A DNA stretch of 32,200 nt from Actinomadura sp. KC06 (lineage in GTDB: Bacteria; Actinomycetota; Actinomycetes; Streptosporangiales; Streptosporangiaceae): contig NZ_SMKT01000103.1 of NCBI RefSeq assembly GCF_004348735.1, positions 1 through 32,200 on the forward strand, given 5' to 3'. Numbering within the stretch: position 1 is the first letter of the stretch; the number at the start of each line of letters is the position of its first letter. The notes under the pieces were generated by a model. It did not search any database. It saw only the letters and a list, made by a program, of their open reading frames with translations, and was not told where the DNA came from. The position numbers and the translations under genes are program-made. Below are positions 8,599 through 17,025 of the stretch, one piece after another.

Positions 8599-10695
8599 TC
8601 AGATCAGCTCCAGTGGGTCGATCTGGACCCGCACTGTCTCCGCCGTCTTGCGCGCGCTGCGCACGCCCTGAGCCTCCTTCAACGCGCGCGCCAGGGCGTG
8701 CCCCGCGGCCCTGGGCACCCGTATCAGCGCACGCTCTTTCTCCTGCACATCGGCCCCCGGAACGGGCGCGGAAGGGACGGGCACAGGACCGAGCACCTCG
8801 GCCCCATCGGGCAGCCTTGCATCGGCCAAGAGTTCGCGTATGGCGGCGGGTGTCGCGGTCAGCGACGCCATCCGTGCGGCAGGCGGGAAACCCACCTCCT
8901 TGCGTTCCGCCAGTTCCCGCTCCGCATAGGTGACCGGGTCCCACCGGACGAGCGCCTGGACGGGCGGCAGCGACCCCTCCGCGGCCACCACGACGGGACC
9001 CTGCGGCCGGACGAGCGACGCCGCGTTCATCCAGCGCCGCAGCGTCTCCTCTCCGGCACGCAGATCGGGGCGTCCGAGCAGCACCCAGCCGTCCAGCAGC
9101 AGCGCGGCGCTGTATCCGCCTTCCGCGGGCGGCTCGGCCCCCGGCGTGGACACCACGAGAGCGCGTTCCGGGCCGAGCCGTTCGAGAATCGAATCCCGTC
9201 CGGAGGTGCGGACGGGCACGCCGGGGAACGCTCTGCCCAATTCCTCCGCCGTCCGCTTTGCACCGACCACCACGGCACGCACATGGACGAACCCGCACTC
9301 TGGGCACCGCCAGTCACCCGCGATGCGCCCGCACCAGCGGCAGTAGGGCGCCGCGTGGGACGACGACAGCGACAGTGGGCCCTGGCACGCCGCGCACTGG
9401 GCGGGTGTACGGCACCGCCCGCACGCGATGGCCGGGACGTACCCCCGCCTGGGAACCTGCACCAGGACGGGCCCCTCCCCCAGGGCCTGCCGCGCGGCCT
9501 CGAACGCTACGTTCGGCAGGCGCGCGCTACGGGCGGCGGCGTCGCGGGCGAGCTGCGCGTCCTCTCCCACGTACCGGACGCGGGGCATCGCCGTCCGGAC
9601 ACGTTCCCGGTCGGCCGTGAGCGAGTGCGCCCAGCCGGACTCAACGAGCTGGGTGGCGTCGGTGGTCCTGGTGAACCCTCCGATGAGCGCTCCGGCGTTC
9701 GCCCTATGCGCGCGCAGGGCGAGGACGTCGCGCGCATGCGGGTACGGGGCGTGCGGCTCTGCGTGGACGTCGTCGCCGTCGTCCCACAGCACGGCCAGGC
9801 CGAGGTCGGCGACGGGAGCGAACATGGCGGCGCGCGTGCCGACGACCGCCCGTGCGGTACCGCGCAGGACGGCCAGCCATCTCCGGTAGCGCTCCGCAGG
9901 GCCCAATTCCGCCGTCAGCGCGACGTGGACGCCCTCCCCCAGCTCGGCCTTGAGCGCGGTGTCCATCCGGGCCACGTCGCGGCCGTCGGCCACGACGACC
10001 AACGCGCCGCGCCCACTGCGGTGGGTCACCGCGACGGCCTGCGCTACGGCCGCCGTCCAGTCAAGGCCGGGCAGCGCCGTCCAGACGGCCCGCGGCGCCC
10101 TGCCATCGGCCAACGCACTGAGGAAAGACGGCCCGGCCGGATAGTCGCTCCAAGCACCGGAGCCCCCCGTACCGGACGGTTCGCCCCCAGCGTCGCCGGA
10201 CGCCACCACAGGTTCCGCTTCCACACGCGCATGCCGTGGCGGGACGGCCAGCCGCAGCACATCGGCGAACGTACCGGCGTAACGGTCGGCCACCTCCCGG
10301 ATCAGCGCGGCGACCTCCGGGGTGAGGACCGCCTCGGACGACGTGACCCGCTCCAGAAAGAGCAGCTTCCCCTCGTGCTCGCTCTCGGCGACCCGTTCCA
10401 GAACGAACCCGTCGACGAGCTGGCCCGCGAACCGCACCCTCACCCGGCACCCGGGCACCGTCTTGGCGTCCAGCTCGGCCGGCACCAGGTAGTCGAACGG
10501 ACGATCCAGATGCGGCAGGGACATGTCGACCGCGATCCGCGCGACGGGCAGCGCCTCGGCCGGACGGCGCGCCCCCTTCTTCCGCGCCTTGCCCGGCTTA
10601 CCCCCCTTGCCCGGCTTCTCCGCCTTCCCCGGGGACGTTGGCGGCAGCTCGTCCAGCCCCGGGATCAGGTCAGTTCCGCCGCCGTCCTTGGTCAC
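8599..10695 (-). CDS. priA: Primosomal protein N' (PriA), helicase motifs degenerate
   Basis: Replication-restart protein of 698 residues. The N-terminus has a low-complexity Lys/Gly/Pro tail (residues about 22-44), then the PriA 3'-DNA-end-binding domain (VARIAVDMSLPHLDRPFDYLVP, 51-72). The helicase lobes are degenerate: the usual Walker A GxTGSGKT is replaced by ALPGLDWT at 207-214 and the DEEH box by WDDGDDVH at 304-311, although the GTRAA element at 286-290 survives. The helicase-lobe-2 arginine-finger region is also eroded. By contrast the zinc module keeps eight cysteines as four pairs (C425/428, C434/437, C452/455, C464/467). Actinobacterial PriA proteins are known to be of this type, so it probably acts as a scaffold and not as a translocating helicase. 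The GTG start at 10695 has GGGGG very close upstream and AGGA farther up. Confidence 0.93.
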   Translation of the reverse strand: MTKDGGGTDLIPGLDELPPTSPGKAEKPGKGGKPGKARKKGARRPAEALPVARIAVDMSLPHLDRPFDYLVPAELDAKTVPGCRVRVRFAGQLVDGFVLERVAESEHEGKLLFLERVTSSEAVLTPEVAALIREVADRYAGTFADVLRLAVPPRHARVEAEPVVASGDAGGEPSGTGGSGAWSDYPAGPSFLSALADGRAPRAVWTALPGLDWTAAVAQAVAVTHRSGRGALVVVADGRDVARMDTALKAELGEGVHVALTAELGPAERYRRWLAVLRGTARAVVGTRAAMFAPVADLGLAVLWDDGDDVHAEPHAPYPHARDVLALRAHRANAGALIGGFTRTTDATQLVESGWAHSLTADRERVRTAMPRVRYVGEDAQLARDAAARSARLPNVAFEAARQALGEGPVLVQVPRRGYVPAIACGRCRTPAQCAACQGPLSLSSSHAAPYCRWCGRIAGDWRCPECGFVHVRAVVVGAKRTAEELGRAFPGVPVRTSGRDSILERLGPERALVVSTPGAEPPAEGGYSAALLLDGWVLLGRPDLRAGEETLRRWMNAASLVRPQGPVVVAAEGSLPPVQALVRWDPVTYAERELAERKEVGFPPAARMASLTATPAAIRELLADARLPDGAEVLGPVPVPSAPVPGADVQEKERALIRVPRAAGHALARALKEAQGVRSARKTAETVRVQIDPLELI

Positions 10696-10829
10696 GCCCC
10701 CGTCCTACCAGATCAACCCGACAGCCGATCGCGCACGCTAGGGTTGACCCATTCGTACGGGGCGCGCATCCGTTGGCCCATTGCCCGATCCCTTCTGCGC
10801 CCTCGCCGTCCGACGAGCCCGTGCAGGCG

Positions 10830-12497
10830 ATGACCACAGCGCATACTCAAGAACGGGCGGACGCCCAGGCCCGGCATGGGTCGTCGCGCCGTTCCCCAGG
10901 CCCCTCGTCCCCCGCCTCCTGGAAGAAGTGGGCCCGCCATCCGGTGGTGGCCGCCACGGTCGCGGCGGCCGTCCTCCACCTGGTGTGGGCTCTGTTCCTG
11001 GCGACCGAGGGCGGCGACCTCGCCGCCCAGGCCGCCTGGACCGACTTCGCCTGGAAGCACCCGACCGCGGCTTACAGCTTCGCCTGGTACGGCGGAATGC
11101 ACCCCGCCTCCTACAGCGTCATGTCGCCGTACCTCATGGCGCTGTTCGGCATACGCACGGTCGCCGTGGTGTCCGGCACGCTCTCCGCCGCCCTCACGGC
11201 GTACCTGCTGCGGCGCTTCAAGGCGCCCGTGGCCCTGCCCGCGTCCCTCTGGGCCGCGTTCGCCCTCTCCTGCAACGCGGCGTCGGGACGGGTCACGTTC
11301 GGCCTCGGCCTTACGTTCGCGCTCATGGCGACGATCGTGGCGTTCACCCCGCGCGGCACACCCGCCCTGCGCGCAGCGGGGATGGTGGGCCTCGGCCTGC
11401 TGTCCACGCTCGCGAGCCCCGTCGCGGGCCTGTTCCTCATGGTGCTGGCCGCCGCGCTGTTCCTCACCGGACGCCGCCGCGCCGGGATCTGCCTCGCCGC
11501 CGGCCCTCCCGTCGTGGTCGGGACGACCAGCCTGCTGTTCCCGTTCAGCGGTGAACAGCCGATCTCGCTCGGCGCCATCGTCCTGCCCACCGTGGCCGGC
11601 GTCATCGCCATGCTGACCTGCGCGCCGCGCGGCTGGAGGCTCGTCCGCGTCGCCGCCGGCGTGTACCTGGCCGGGATCCTGCTGACCTGGCTGGTCCCGT
11701 CACCGGTCGGCAGCAACGTCGAACGCCTCTCGCTCCTGTTCGGCGGGATGTTCCTGCTGTCCGCCGTGGCACGCGCGCACGGGCGCGTCCGCATCGCCGT
11801 GCTGTCCGCCGCGTTCATCGTCACCGCGTCCTGGCAGGTCATCAAGCCCGTCGACGACCTGATCCACACCGAGCCCGCGGCGCGGGCCGCCGGGAACGCC
11901 AGCGGCCTCATCGCCGAGCTGAAGGCCGTCGGGGCGGACGACGCGCGCATCGAGGTCGTCCCGCTGCGGTCCCACTGGGAGTCGTCCGGGCTGAGCCGCC
12001 ATTTCGTCCTGGCGCGGGGCTGGAACCGCCAGGTCGACGCGGAACGCCACGAGCTGTTCTACGAGGACGGCGCGTTGACGGCCGATTCCTACCGCGACTG
12101 GCTGCACGAGTGGGCGGTGCAGTACGTCGTCCTGCCCGAGCAGGAGACGGACTGGTCCGCCAGGGACGAGGCCGCCCTCGTCGAAGGCGGCCAGCCCTAC
12201 CTGACGGAGATCTGGCGCGACGAGCACTGGCGCCTGTTCCGCGTCCTCCGCTCGACGCCTCTGGTCGACCGGCCCGCGTCCGTCGGCAAGCTGGACGCCG
12301 GTCAGCTCGTCATCGACATGCCGTCCAGCGGATCCGTCCTGGTCCGCGTCTCCTGGTCGCCGTGGCTCAGGGTGTCGGGCGGGAGCGCCTGCCTGGCGCG
12401 CGCGGGCGATTTCGTCCGGCTGACGGCGGACAGGCCCGGCCGCTACACCATCGCGGCCCGCTACAACCTCAGCCGCGGCGAACCCTGCGACTCCTGA
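10830..12497 (+). CDS. Polytopic membrane protein with C-terminal soluble domain, possibly GT-C-like
   Basis: Predicted integral membrane protein of 555 residues, function not established. After a polar 35-residue tail there are about nine or ten hydrophobic segments between residues 38 and 335, followed by a non-membrane domain of about 215 residues. A loop after the first membrane segment contains EGGDLAAQ at 60-67, and the overall plan (acidic first loop, many membrane helices, C-terminal soluble part) recalls GT-C glycosyltransferases. This is fold-level inference; automatic pipelines might instead call it a transporter. ATG at 10830 is preferred; GTG at 10821 and the open frame further upstream are alternatives, since no strong Shine-Dalgarno sequence is seen. 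It is divergent from priA and stands alone, with a hairpin at 12535-12561 after its stop. Confidence 0.75.
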   Translation: MTTAHTQERADAQARHGSSRRSPGPSSPASWKKWARHPVVAATVAAAVLHLVWALFLATEGGDLAAQAAWTDFAWKHPTAAYSFAWYGGMHPASYSVMSPYLMALFGIRTVAVVSGTLSAALTAYLLRRFKAPVALPASLWAAFALSCNAASGRVTFGLGLTFALMATIVAFTPRGTPALRAAGMVGLGLLSTLASPVAGLFLMVLAAALFLTGRRRAGICLAAGPPVVVGTTSLLFPFSGEQPISLGAIVLPTVAGVIAMLTCAPRGWRLVRVAAGVYLAGILLTWLVPSPVGSNVERLSLLFGGMFLLSAVARAHGRVRIAVLSAAFIVTASWQVIKPVDDLIHTEPAARAAGNASGLIAELKAVGADDARIEVVPLRSHWESSGLSRHFVLARGWNRQVDAERHELFYEDGALTADSYRDWLHEWAVQYVVLPEQETDWSARDEAALVEGGQPYLTEIWRDEHWRLFRVLRSTPLVDRPASVGKLDAGQLVIDMPSSGSVLVRVSWSPWLRVSGGSACLARAGDFVRLTADRPGRYTIAARYNLSRGEPCDS

Positions 12498-12534
12498 CCG
12501 TCACAGCGAGACGCAGACGAACGCACACAGAAAA

Positions 12535-12561
12535 GCCCTGGGGACGAACAGTCCCCAGGGC
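12535..12561. terminator. Bidirectional terminator hairpin between convergent genes
   Basis: GCCCTGGGGAC (12535-12545) and GTCCCCAGGGC (12551-12561) form a perfect 11-bp stem with a GAACA loop. A-rich sequence lies on the left and CCTTCT on the right, giving a short T-rich tail for the plus strand and U-rich sequence for the minus strand. It lies between the convergent membrane-protein and metK genes and can serve both. Confidence 0.8.
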
Positions 12562-12580
12562 CTTCTGTCGTTCTGGACGG

Positions 12581-13786
12581 TTACAGACCGGCGGCGGAAG
12601 CGAGGTCCTTGGCGCGGTCGGTCGACTCCCAGGAGAAGTCGGGCAGCTCCCGGCCGAAGTGCCCGTAGGCGGCCGTCTGCTGGTAGATCGGGCGGAGCAG
12701 GTCGAGATCGCGGACGATCGCGGCAGGACGCAGGTCGAACACGTCCGCGATCGCCTTCTCGATCGCCTCGGGGGCGACCTTCTCGGTGCCGAACGTCTCC
12801 ACGAACACGCCGACCGGGTGCGCCTTGCCGATCGCGTAGGCGACCTGGACCTCGGCGCGGTCGGCGAGCTGCGCCGCGACGATGTTCTTGGCGACCCACC
12901 GCATCGCGTACGCGGCGGACCGGTCGACCTTGGACGGGTCCTTGCCGGAGAACGCGCCGCCGCCGTGCCGGGCCATGCCGCCGTAGGTGTCCACGATGAT
13001 CTTGCGGCCGGTGAGGCCGGCGTCGCCCATCGGGCCGCCGATCTCGAAGCGGCCGGTGGGGTTGACCAGCAGCCGGTACCCGTCGGTGTCGAGGTCGAAG
13101 CCGGCCAGCACCGGGTCGACGACGTGCTCCTTGACGTCCGGGGTCAGCAGCTCCTTGAGGTCGATGTCCGGGGCGTGCTGGCTGGACACGACGACGGTGT
13201 CGAGGCGGACGCCGCGGTCGCCGTCGTACTCGATCGTGACCTGCGTCTTGCCGTCGGGCCGCAGGTAGGGGACGTCGCCGTTCTTGCGGACCGCCGACAG
13301 CCGCTGCGCGAGCCGGTGCGCCAGCGTGATCGGCAGCGGCATCAGCTCGGGCGTCTCGTTGGTGGCGTAGCCGAACATCAGGCCCTGGTCGCCGGCGCCC
13401 TGCCGGTCCAGGTCGTCGCCCTGCTTGTCGCGGTCCTCGCCCTCGCGGGTCTCGTAGGCGTCGTCGACGCCCTGCGCGATGTCGGGCGACTGCGCGCCGA
13501 TGGACACCGACACGCCGCAGGAGTGGCCGTCGAAGCCCTTCTTGGACGAGTCGTAGCCGATCTCCAGGATCTTCTCCCGGATGACGCCCGGGATGTCCAC
13601 ATAGGTCTCGGTGGTGACCTCACCGGCCACATGCACCTGACCGGTCGTGATCATCGTCTCGACGGCGACCCGGCTCTTCGGGTCGTCCTTCAGCATCGAG
13701 TCGAGGATCGCGTCGCTGATCTGGTCCGCGATCTTGTCCGGATGTCCTTCGGTGACGGACTCGGAGGTGAACAGGCGGCGAGACAC
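12581..13786 (-). CDS. metK: S-adenosylmethionine synthetase
   Basis: Makes S-adenosylmethionine from methionine and ATP, supplying methyl groups for enzymes such as RsmB. The 401-residue length is typical. Signatures include TSESVTEGHPDKIADQISDA at the N-terminus (H15, D17), GAQSPDIAQGVD near 117-128, and the glycine-rich GGGAFSGKDPSKVDRSA loop near 262-278. The GTG start at 13786 is supported by AGGAG nine bases upstream (13796-13800). A TAGACT hexamer at 13888-13893 on the minus strand could be a -10 element, but no -35 partner is evident. I see no canonical SAM riboswitch in the leader. The gene is separated from coaBC by a hairpin and from the convergent membrane-protein gene by a terminator, so it is probably monocistronic. 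Confidence 0.98.
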   Translation of the reverse strand: MSRRLFTSESVTEGHPDKIADQISDAILDSMLKDDPKSRVAVETMITTGQVHVAGEVTTETYVDIPGVIREKILEIGYDSSKKGFDGHSCGVSVSIGAQSPDIAQGVDDAYETREGEDRDKQGDDLDRQGAGDQGLMFGYATNETPELMPLPITLAHRLAQRLSAVRKNGDVPYLRPDGKTQVTIEYDGDRGVRLDTVVVSSQHAPDIDLKELLTPDVKEHVVDPVLAGFDLDTDGYRLLVNPTGRFEIGGPMGDAGLTGRKIIVDTYGGMARHGGGAFSGKDPSKVDRSAAYAMRWVAKNIVAAQLADRAEVQVAYAIGKAHPVGVFVETFGTEKVAPEAIEKAIADVFDLRPAAIVRDLDLLRPIYQQTAAYGHFGRELPDFSWESTDRAKDLASAAGL

Positions 13787-13959
13787 GTACGTGCACTCCT
13801 TGCAGCGGCTGCTGACTGTCGTCGCAGAATGGATATGTGTTCGGGTTCGGCGGGGAAGGCCCCCTGCCCCACAGGTACTAATGCCGAAGTCTAGCGGGAT
13901 CGTCGCGGAGCGGATCTCGAAACGTGCTCGTTAACGGCTAGATGTCCTGGTAGGGCGGA

Positions 13960-13981
13960 GCCGCACGCCCGGACGTGCGGC
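13960..13981 (-). terminator. Terminator-like hairpin after coaBC
   Basis: GCCGCACG (13960-13967) and CGTGCGGC (13974-13981) form a perfect 8-bp stem with a 6-base loop, 19 bases beyond the coaBC stop. No U-tract follows. It would end the mihF-gmk-rpoZ-coaBC run before metK. Confidence 0.5.
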
Positions 13982-14000
13982 CCTGGCGGGGCGGGCGCCG

Positions 14001-15221
14001 TCAATCGGGCGACCGGGGTTCGAGGCGGGCCGCGACGAGATCCCAGACGATCTCGGCGAGCGCCTCCTTGGGGCCGCGGGGCACCTCGGTCGCGGAGCCG
14101 TCCGCGCCGAGGACGACGGCCGCGTTGTCGGGCCGTCCGAAGGTCATCTCCTCGCCGACCTGGTTGACGACGAGCAGATCGCTGCGCTTGCGGGCGAGCT
14201 TGGCGCGCCCGTTCGCGAGCACGTCGTCGGTCTCGGCGGCGAAACCGACGATCACCTGGCCGGGGCGGCGGGTCTCGCCGAGCTCGGCCAGGATGTCGGG
14301 GTTCTTGACGAGCCGGATCGGCTCGGGCTCCGCCCCCTCCGCCTTCTTGATCTTCGAGCCCTGGTAGCCGGCGGGGCGGAAGTCGGCGACGGCGGCGGCC
14401 ATGACGACCGCGTCGGCGTCGCCTGCGGCGGACAGGACGGCCTTGCGCATCTCCTCGGTCGACCCGACGGCGACGATGCCGGCGCCCGCCGGGTCGGGCA
14501 GGGCGACGTTGGCGGCCACGAGCGTCACCCGCGCGCCGCGGGCCACGGCCGTCCTGGCGAGCGCGTAGCCCTGCAGCCCGGACGAGCGGTTCCCGATGAA
14601 GCGGACGGGGTCGATCGCCTCCCGGGTGCCGCCGGCGGAGACGAGGACGTGCCGTCCGGCCAGGTCGAGGCCGGCGGCGCCGCGGGCCAGGACGTGCCGG
14701 GCGACCTCGAACAGCTCGGCCGGGTCGGGCAGCCGGCCGGGACCGGTGTCCGTGCCGGTGAGCCGCCCGGACGCGGGCTCGATCACGACGGCGCCGCGGG
14801 CCCGCAGCGTCGCGACGTTCGCGCGGGTCGCCGGGTGGTCCCACATCTCGGTGTGCATCGCGGGCGCGAACACGACCGGGCATCGGGCGGTGAGCAGGGT
14901 GGTGGTGAGCAGGTCGTCCGCCAGCCCCTGCGCGGCACGGGCGAGCAGATCGGCGGTGGCGGGCGCGACGAACACCAGGTCGGCGCCCTGGCCGAGCCGG
15001 ACGTGCGGCACGCCGGCGACGCCGTCCCACACGCTGGTCGAGACCGGGCGGCCGGACAGGGCGGCCCAGGTCGGCTCGCCGACGAAGCGGAGCGCGTCCT
15101 CGGTCGGGACGACGGTGACGTCGTGGCCCGACTCGGTGAGCCGCCGGAGCAGCTCGCACGCCTTGTAGGCGGCGATGCCGGCACTCACGCCCAGGACGAC
15201 GCGCGGCTTTGGGGAGGTCAT
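14001..15221 (-). CDS. coaBC: Bifunctional phosphopantothenoylcysteine decarboxylase / phosphopantothenate-cysteine ligase
   Basis: Catalyses two consecutive steps of coenzyme A synthesis: condensation of 4'-phosphopantothenate with cysteine (CoaB part) and FMN-dependent decarboxylation (CoaC part). The 406-residue fusion is normal. The CoaC half starts GVSAGIAAYKACELLRRL (11-28), with H73 in VPHVRL and PAMHTEMW at 120-127. The loop GTDTGPGR at 156-163 carries Thr where the E. coli enzyme, from memory, has a Cys. The CoaB half contains SAGGTREAIDPVRFIGNRSSG starting at 195. The ATG at 15221 lacks a clear Shine-Dalgarno sequence. It is 71 bases after rpoZ and probably belongs to the gmk-rpoZ transcript. 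Confidence 0.97.
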   Translation of the reverse strand: MTSPKPRVVLGVSAGIAAYKACELLRRLTESGHDVTVVPTEDALRFVGEPTWAALSGRPVSTSVWDGVAGVPHVRLGQGADLVFVAPATADLLARAAQGLADDLLTTTLLTARCPVVFAPAMHTEMWDHPATRANVATLRARGAVVIEPASGRLTGTDTGPGRLPDPAELFEVARHVLARGAAGLDLAGRHVLVSAGGTREAIDPVRFIGNRSSGLQGYALARTAVARGARVTLVAANVALPDPAGAGIVAVGSTEEMRKAVLSAAGDADAVVMAAAVADFRPAGYQGSKIKKAEGAEPEPIRLVKNPDILAELGETRRPGQVIVGFAAETDDVLANGRAKLARKRSDLLVVNQVGEEMTFGRPDNAAVVLGADGSATEVPRGPKEALAEIVWDLVAARLEPRSPD

Positions 15222-15292
15222 GCGGTCACTGTCGCATCAGGCGCCGGACGCGGACGCGCCGGGGGTCCGGGAACGCGGCCCCGGCGGGGCGC

Positions 15293-15547
15293 TCAGCCCT
15301 CGATGGGCTCGGCGTTCAGGAGGCCTTCGCGCGTCTCCCGCAGGGCGATCGACAGCGGCTTCTCCTGGACCTGCGTCTCGACGAGCGGGCCGACGTACTC
15401 CAGCAGGCCCTCGCCCAGCTGGGCGTAGTAGGCGTTGATCTGGCGTGCGCGCTTGGCCGCGATGCTCACGAGGCCGTACTTGGTGTCGACGACTTCGAGG
15501 AGCTCGTCGATCGACGGGTTGGTGATGCCCTCACTGCTGGGTGCCAC
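15293..15547 (-). CDS. rpoZ: DNA-directed RNA polymerase omega subunit
   Basis: Smallest RNA polymerase subunit, which helps fold and hold the beta-prime chain. The 84-residue sequence matches the actinobacterial form: the conserved core IDELLEVVDTKYGLVSIAAKRARQINAYY at about 13-41, then an EKPLSIALRETREGLL C-terminal helix. The GTG start at 15547 follows GGAAGG by seven bases. It lies 25 bases after gmk, a neighbour found widely in bacteria, and upstream of coaBC. Confidence 0.96.
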   Translation of the reverse strand: MAPSSEGITNPSIDELLEVVDTKYGLVSIAAKRARQINAYYAQLGEGLLEYVGPLVETQVQEKPLSIALRETREGLLNAEPIEG

Positions 15548-15572
15548 TCGGTGGCCTTCCGATAGGTCGCGA

Positions 15573-16172
15573 CTAGTGAACAGCCATCAAGGCTAGCAGC
15601 TCTTCGCACACGTCCTGGACGGACGTGTTGACGAGCGTGACGTCGAACTCCTTCTCGGCGGCGAGTTCGACGCGGGCGGCGTCGAGCCGCCGCTCGATCA
15701 CCTCGGGGGGCTCGGTGCCGCGCCCGGTGAGGCGGCGGACGAGCTCCTCCCAGCCGGGCGGCGCGAGGAACACCAGGCGGGCCTCCGGCATGGACCGGCG
15801 GACCTGGCGGGCGCCCTGCAGGTCGATCTCCAGGAGCACCGGCTCGCCGCGGGCGAGCCGCTCCTCGACGGGCCGGCGCGGGGTGCCGTAGCGGTTCCCC
15901 GCGAACTCGGCCCATTCGAGGAGCTCCCCTTCGGCGACGAGCCGGTCGAAACCGGCGTCGTCGACGAAGAAGTACTGCACACCGTGGGTTTCACCCGGCC
16001 GGGGGGACCGGGTGGTCACCGAGACCGACAGCCACACCCGGGGGTGCGATCGCCGGATCTCGGCGACGACCGTGCTCTTGCCGACGCCCGACGGCCCGGA
16101 GAGGACCGTCAGCCGCCGCGCGAGCGGGTCATGCGATTCGGAGCCTTCCGGCGCTTGGTCGGCCATTCTCAT
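15573..16172 (-). CDS. gmk: Guanylate kinase
   Basis: Phosphorylates GMP to GDP with ATP. The 199-residue protein has a P-loop GPSGVGKS at residues 26-33, the GMP-binding stretch with SVTTRSPRPGE (about 51-61) and YFFVD, and the conserved EIDLQGARQV segment near 114-123. The start could be ATG at 16172 or the ATG two codons later (16166); neither has a strong ribosome-binding site. It follows mihF after a 153-base gap containing a terminator-like hairpin, and precedes rpoZ by 25 bases. Confidence 0.97.
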   Translation of the reverse strand: MRMADQAPEGSESHDPLARRLTVLSGPSGVGKSTVVAEIRRSHPRVWLSVSVTTRSPRPGETHGVQYFFVDDAGFDRLVAEGELLEWAEFAGNRYGTPRRPVEERLARGEPVLLEIDLQGARQVRRSMPEARLVFLAPPGWEELVRRLTGRGTEPPEVIERRLDAARVELAAEKEFDVTLVNTSVQDVCEELLALMAVH

Positions 16173-16285
16173 CCGGCCTGTCCGCAGAGGCGTGGCCTGC
16201 GCGGGCCTGCCGGGGACGGGAAGCGGTCGACGGCTGCACCGGGGTCGGACGGGATGGAGCCGGATCCGGGTCGCCCCGGCCCGGC

Positions 16286-16306
16286 CGCGGCGGTCTGGCC
16301 GCCGCG
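16286..16306 (-). terminator. Terminator-like hairpin after mihF
   Basis: CGCGGCGG (16286-16293) and CCGCCGCG (16299-16306) form a perfect 8-bp stem with a TCTGG loop, 20 bases beyond the mihF stop. No U-tract. It probably separates the abundant mihF transcript from gmk-rpoZ; the remaining 113 bases up to gmk hold no other recognisable element. Confidence 0.55.
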
Positions 16307-16325
16307 CCCGCCCGTGAGTCGTGCG

Positions 16326-16652
16326 TCAGCGGTTCGCACTTCCGCCGAACTCACGCTCCAGGGACGCGCGCTGGTTCGCGCCGAGACCCCGCACACGGCG
16401 GGATTCGGCGATTCCCAGACGCTCCATGATCTGCTTCGCACGGACCTTGCCCACACCGGGCAGCGATTCCAAGAGGGCCGACACCTTCATCTTTCCGATG
16501 ACGTCGTCGGACTGACCCTCTTTGAGAACCTCGGCGAGCGAGGTTCCCCCGTGCTTGAGCCGATTCTTAACCTCGGCCCGCTCTTTGCGCGCCTTGGCAG
16601 CCTTCTCCAAGGCTGCGGCGCGCTGTTCGGGGGTTAGGGGCGGAAGAGCCAC
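16326..16652 (-). CDS. mihF: Integration host factor, actinobacterial type (mIHF/sIHF)
   Basis: Nucleoid-associated DNA-binding protein specific to actinobacteria. The family binds DNA with little sequence preference and affects compaction, topology and, in Streptomyces, development and antibiotic production. The 108-residue protein has an N-terminal basic helix (PPLTPEQRAAALEKAAKARKERAEVKNRLK), then the SLAEVLKEGQSDDVIGKMKVSALLESLPGVGKVRAKQIMERLGI core with the H2TH/helix-hairpin-helix-like element LPGVGKVRA near 64-72. The GTG start at 16652 is fixed by GAGGTGA six bases upstream. A likely promoter lies at 16699-16728. Confidence 0.96.
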   Translation of the reverse strand: MALPPLTPEQRAAALEKAAKARKERAEVKNRLKHGGTSLAEVLKEGQSDDVIGKMKVSALLESLPGVGKVRAKQIMERLGIAESRRVRGLGANQRASLEREFGGSANR

Positions 16653-16698
16653 GCCGGGTCACCTCAGGTTTCCACTCGACGGAGTCGGACGGGTTGGG

Positions 16699-16728
16699 AA
16701 ACTAGCGAGTTCACCGCCCATTAGGCAA
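16699..16728 (-). promoter_or_regulatory. Candidate mihF promoter
   Basis: On the minus strand TTGCCT (16728-16723) and TAGTTT (16704-16699) are separated by 18 bases, close to the principal-sigma consensus of actinomycetes. The predicted transcript would have a leader of about 40 bases before the mihF ribosome-binding site. Sequence inspection only. Confidence 0.45.
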
Positions 16729-17025
16729 CGTGAAGTGCCGTTTAGCCCGCCATAAATTCGCGAAAATCACTCATCGGAGTGTCCTGAATACAGAGTGTAC
16801 ACAACTCGGACCGCTCGGCGGCGCATCCCCCCGCCTTGCTGGGACTTTCGCATGATCGTGAAAATCCCCCCTTTCTGACCCCATATGCGGCATTCGGTAC
16901 CGGTTTTCCGGGGCCGTCCGAGGCCCGCCGGGGTGCCCCCGGCGACGCCCCGCCGGGCGTCCAGCGGCCCGGCCGCGCGGGGCGCCGGCGGCTCCTGTGA
17001 GGTCCCCCACAAACCGTCCCGACCG

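Noticed and set aside
10744..10772. TTGACC at 10744 as promoter of the membrane-protein gene
   Set aside because: A good -35-like hexamer, but no acceptable -10 follows at 16-19 bases, so it is not listed as a promoter.
10638..10829. Longer N-terminus for the membrane protein (frame open from 10638)
   Set aside because: The extension overlaps the priA 5' end and its start region and encodes Arg/Pro/Ser-rich sequence typical of a shadow frame.
13787..13959. SAM riboswitch upstream of metK
   Set aside because: I looked for the conserved core of known SAM riboswitch classes on the minus strand and did not see it; only a weak GGGG/CCCC hairpin is present.
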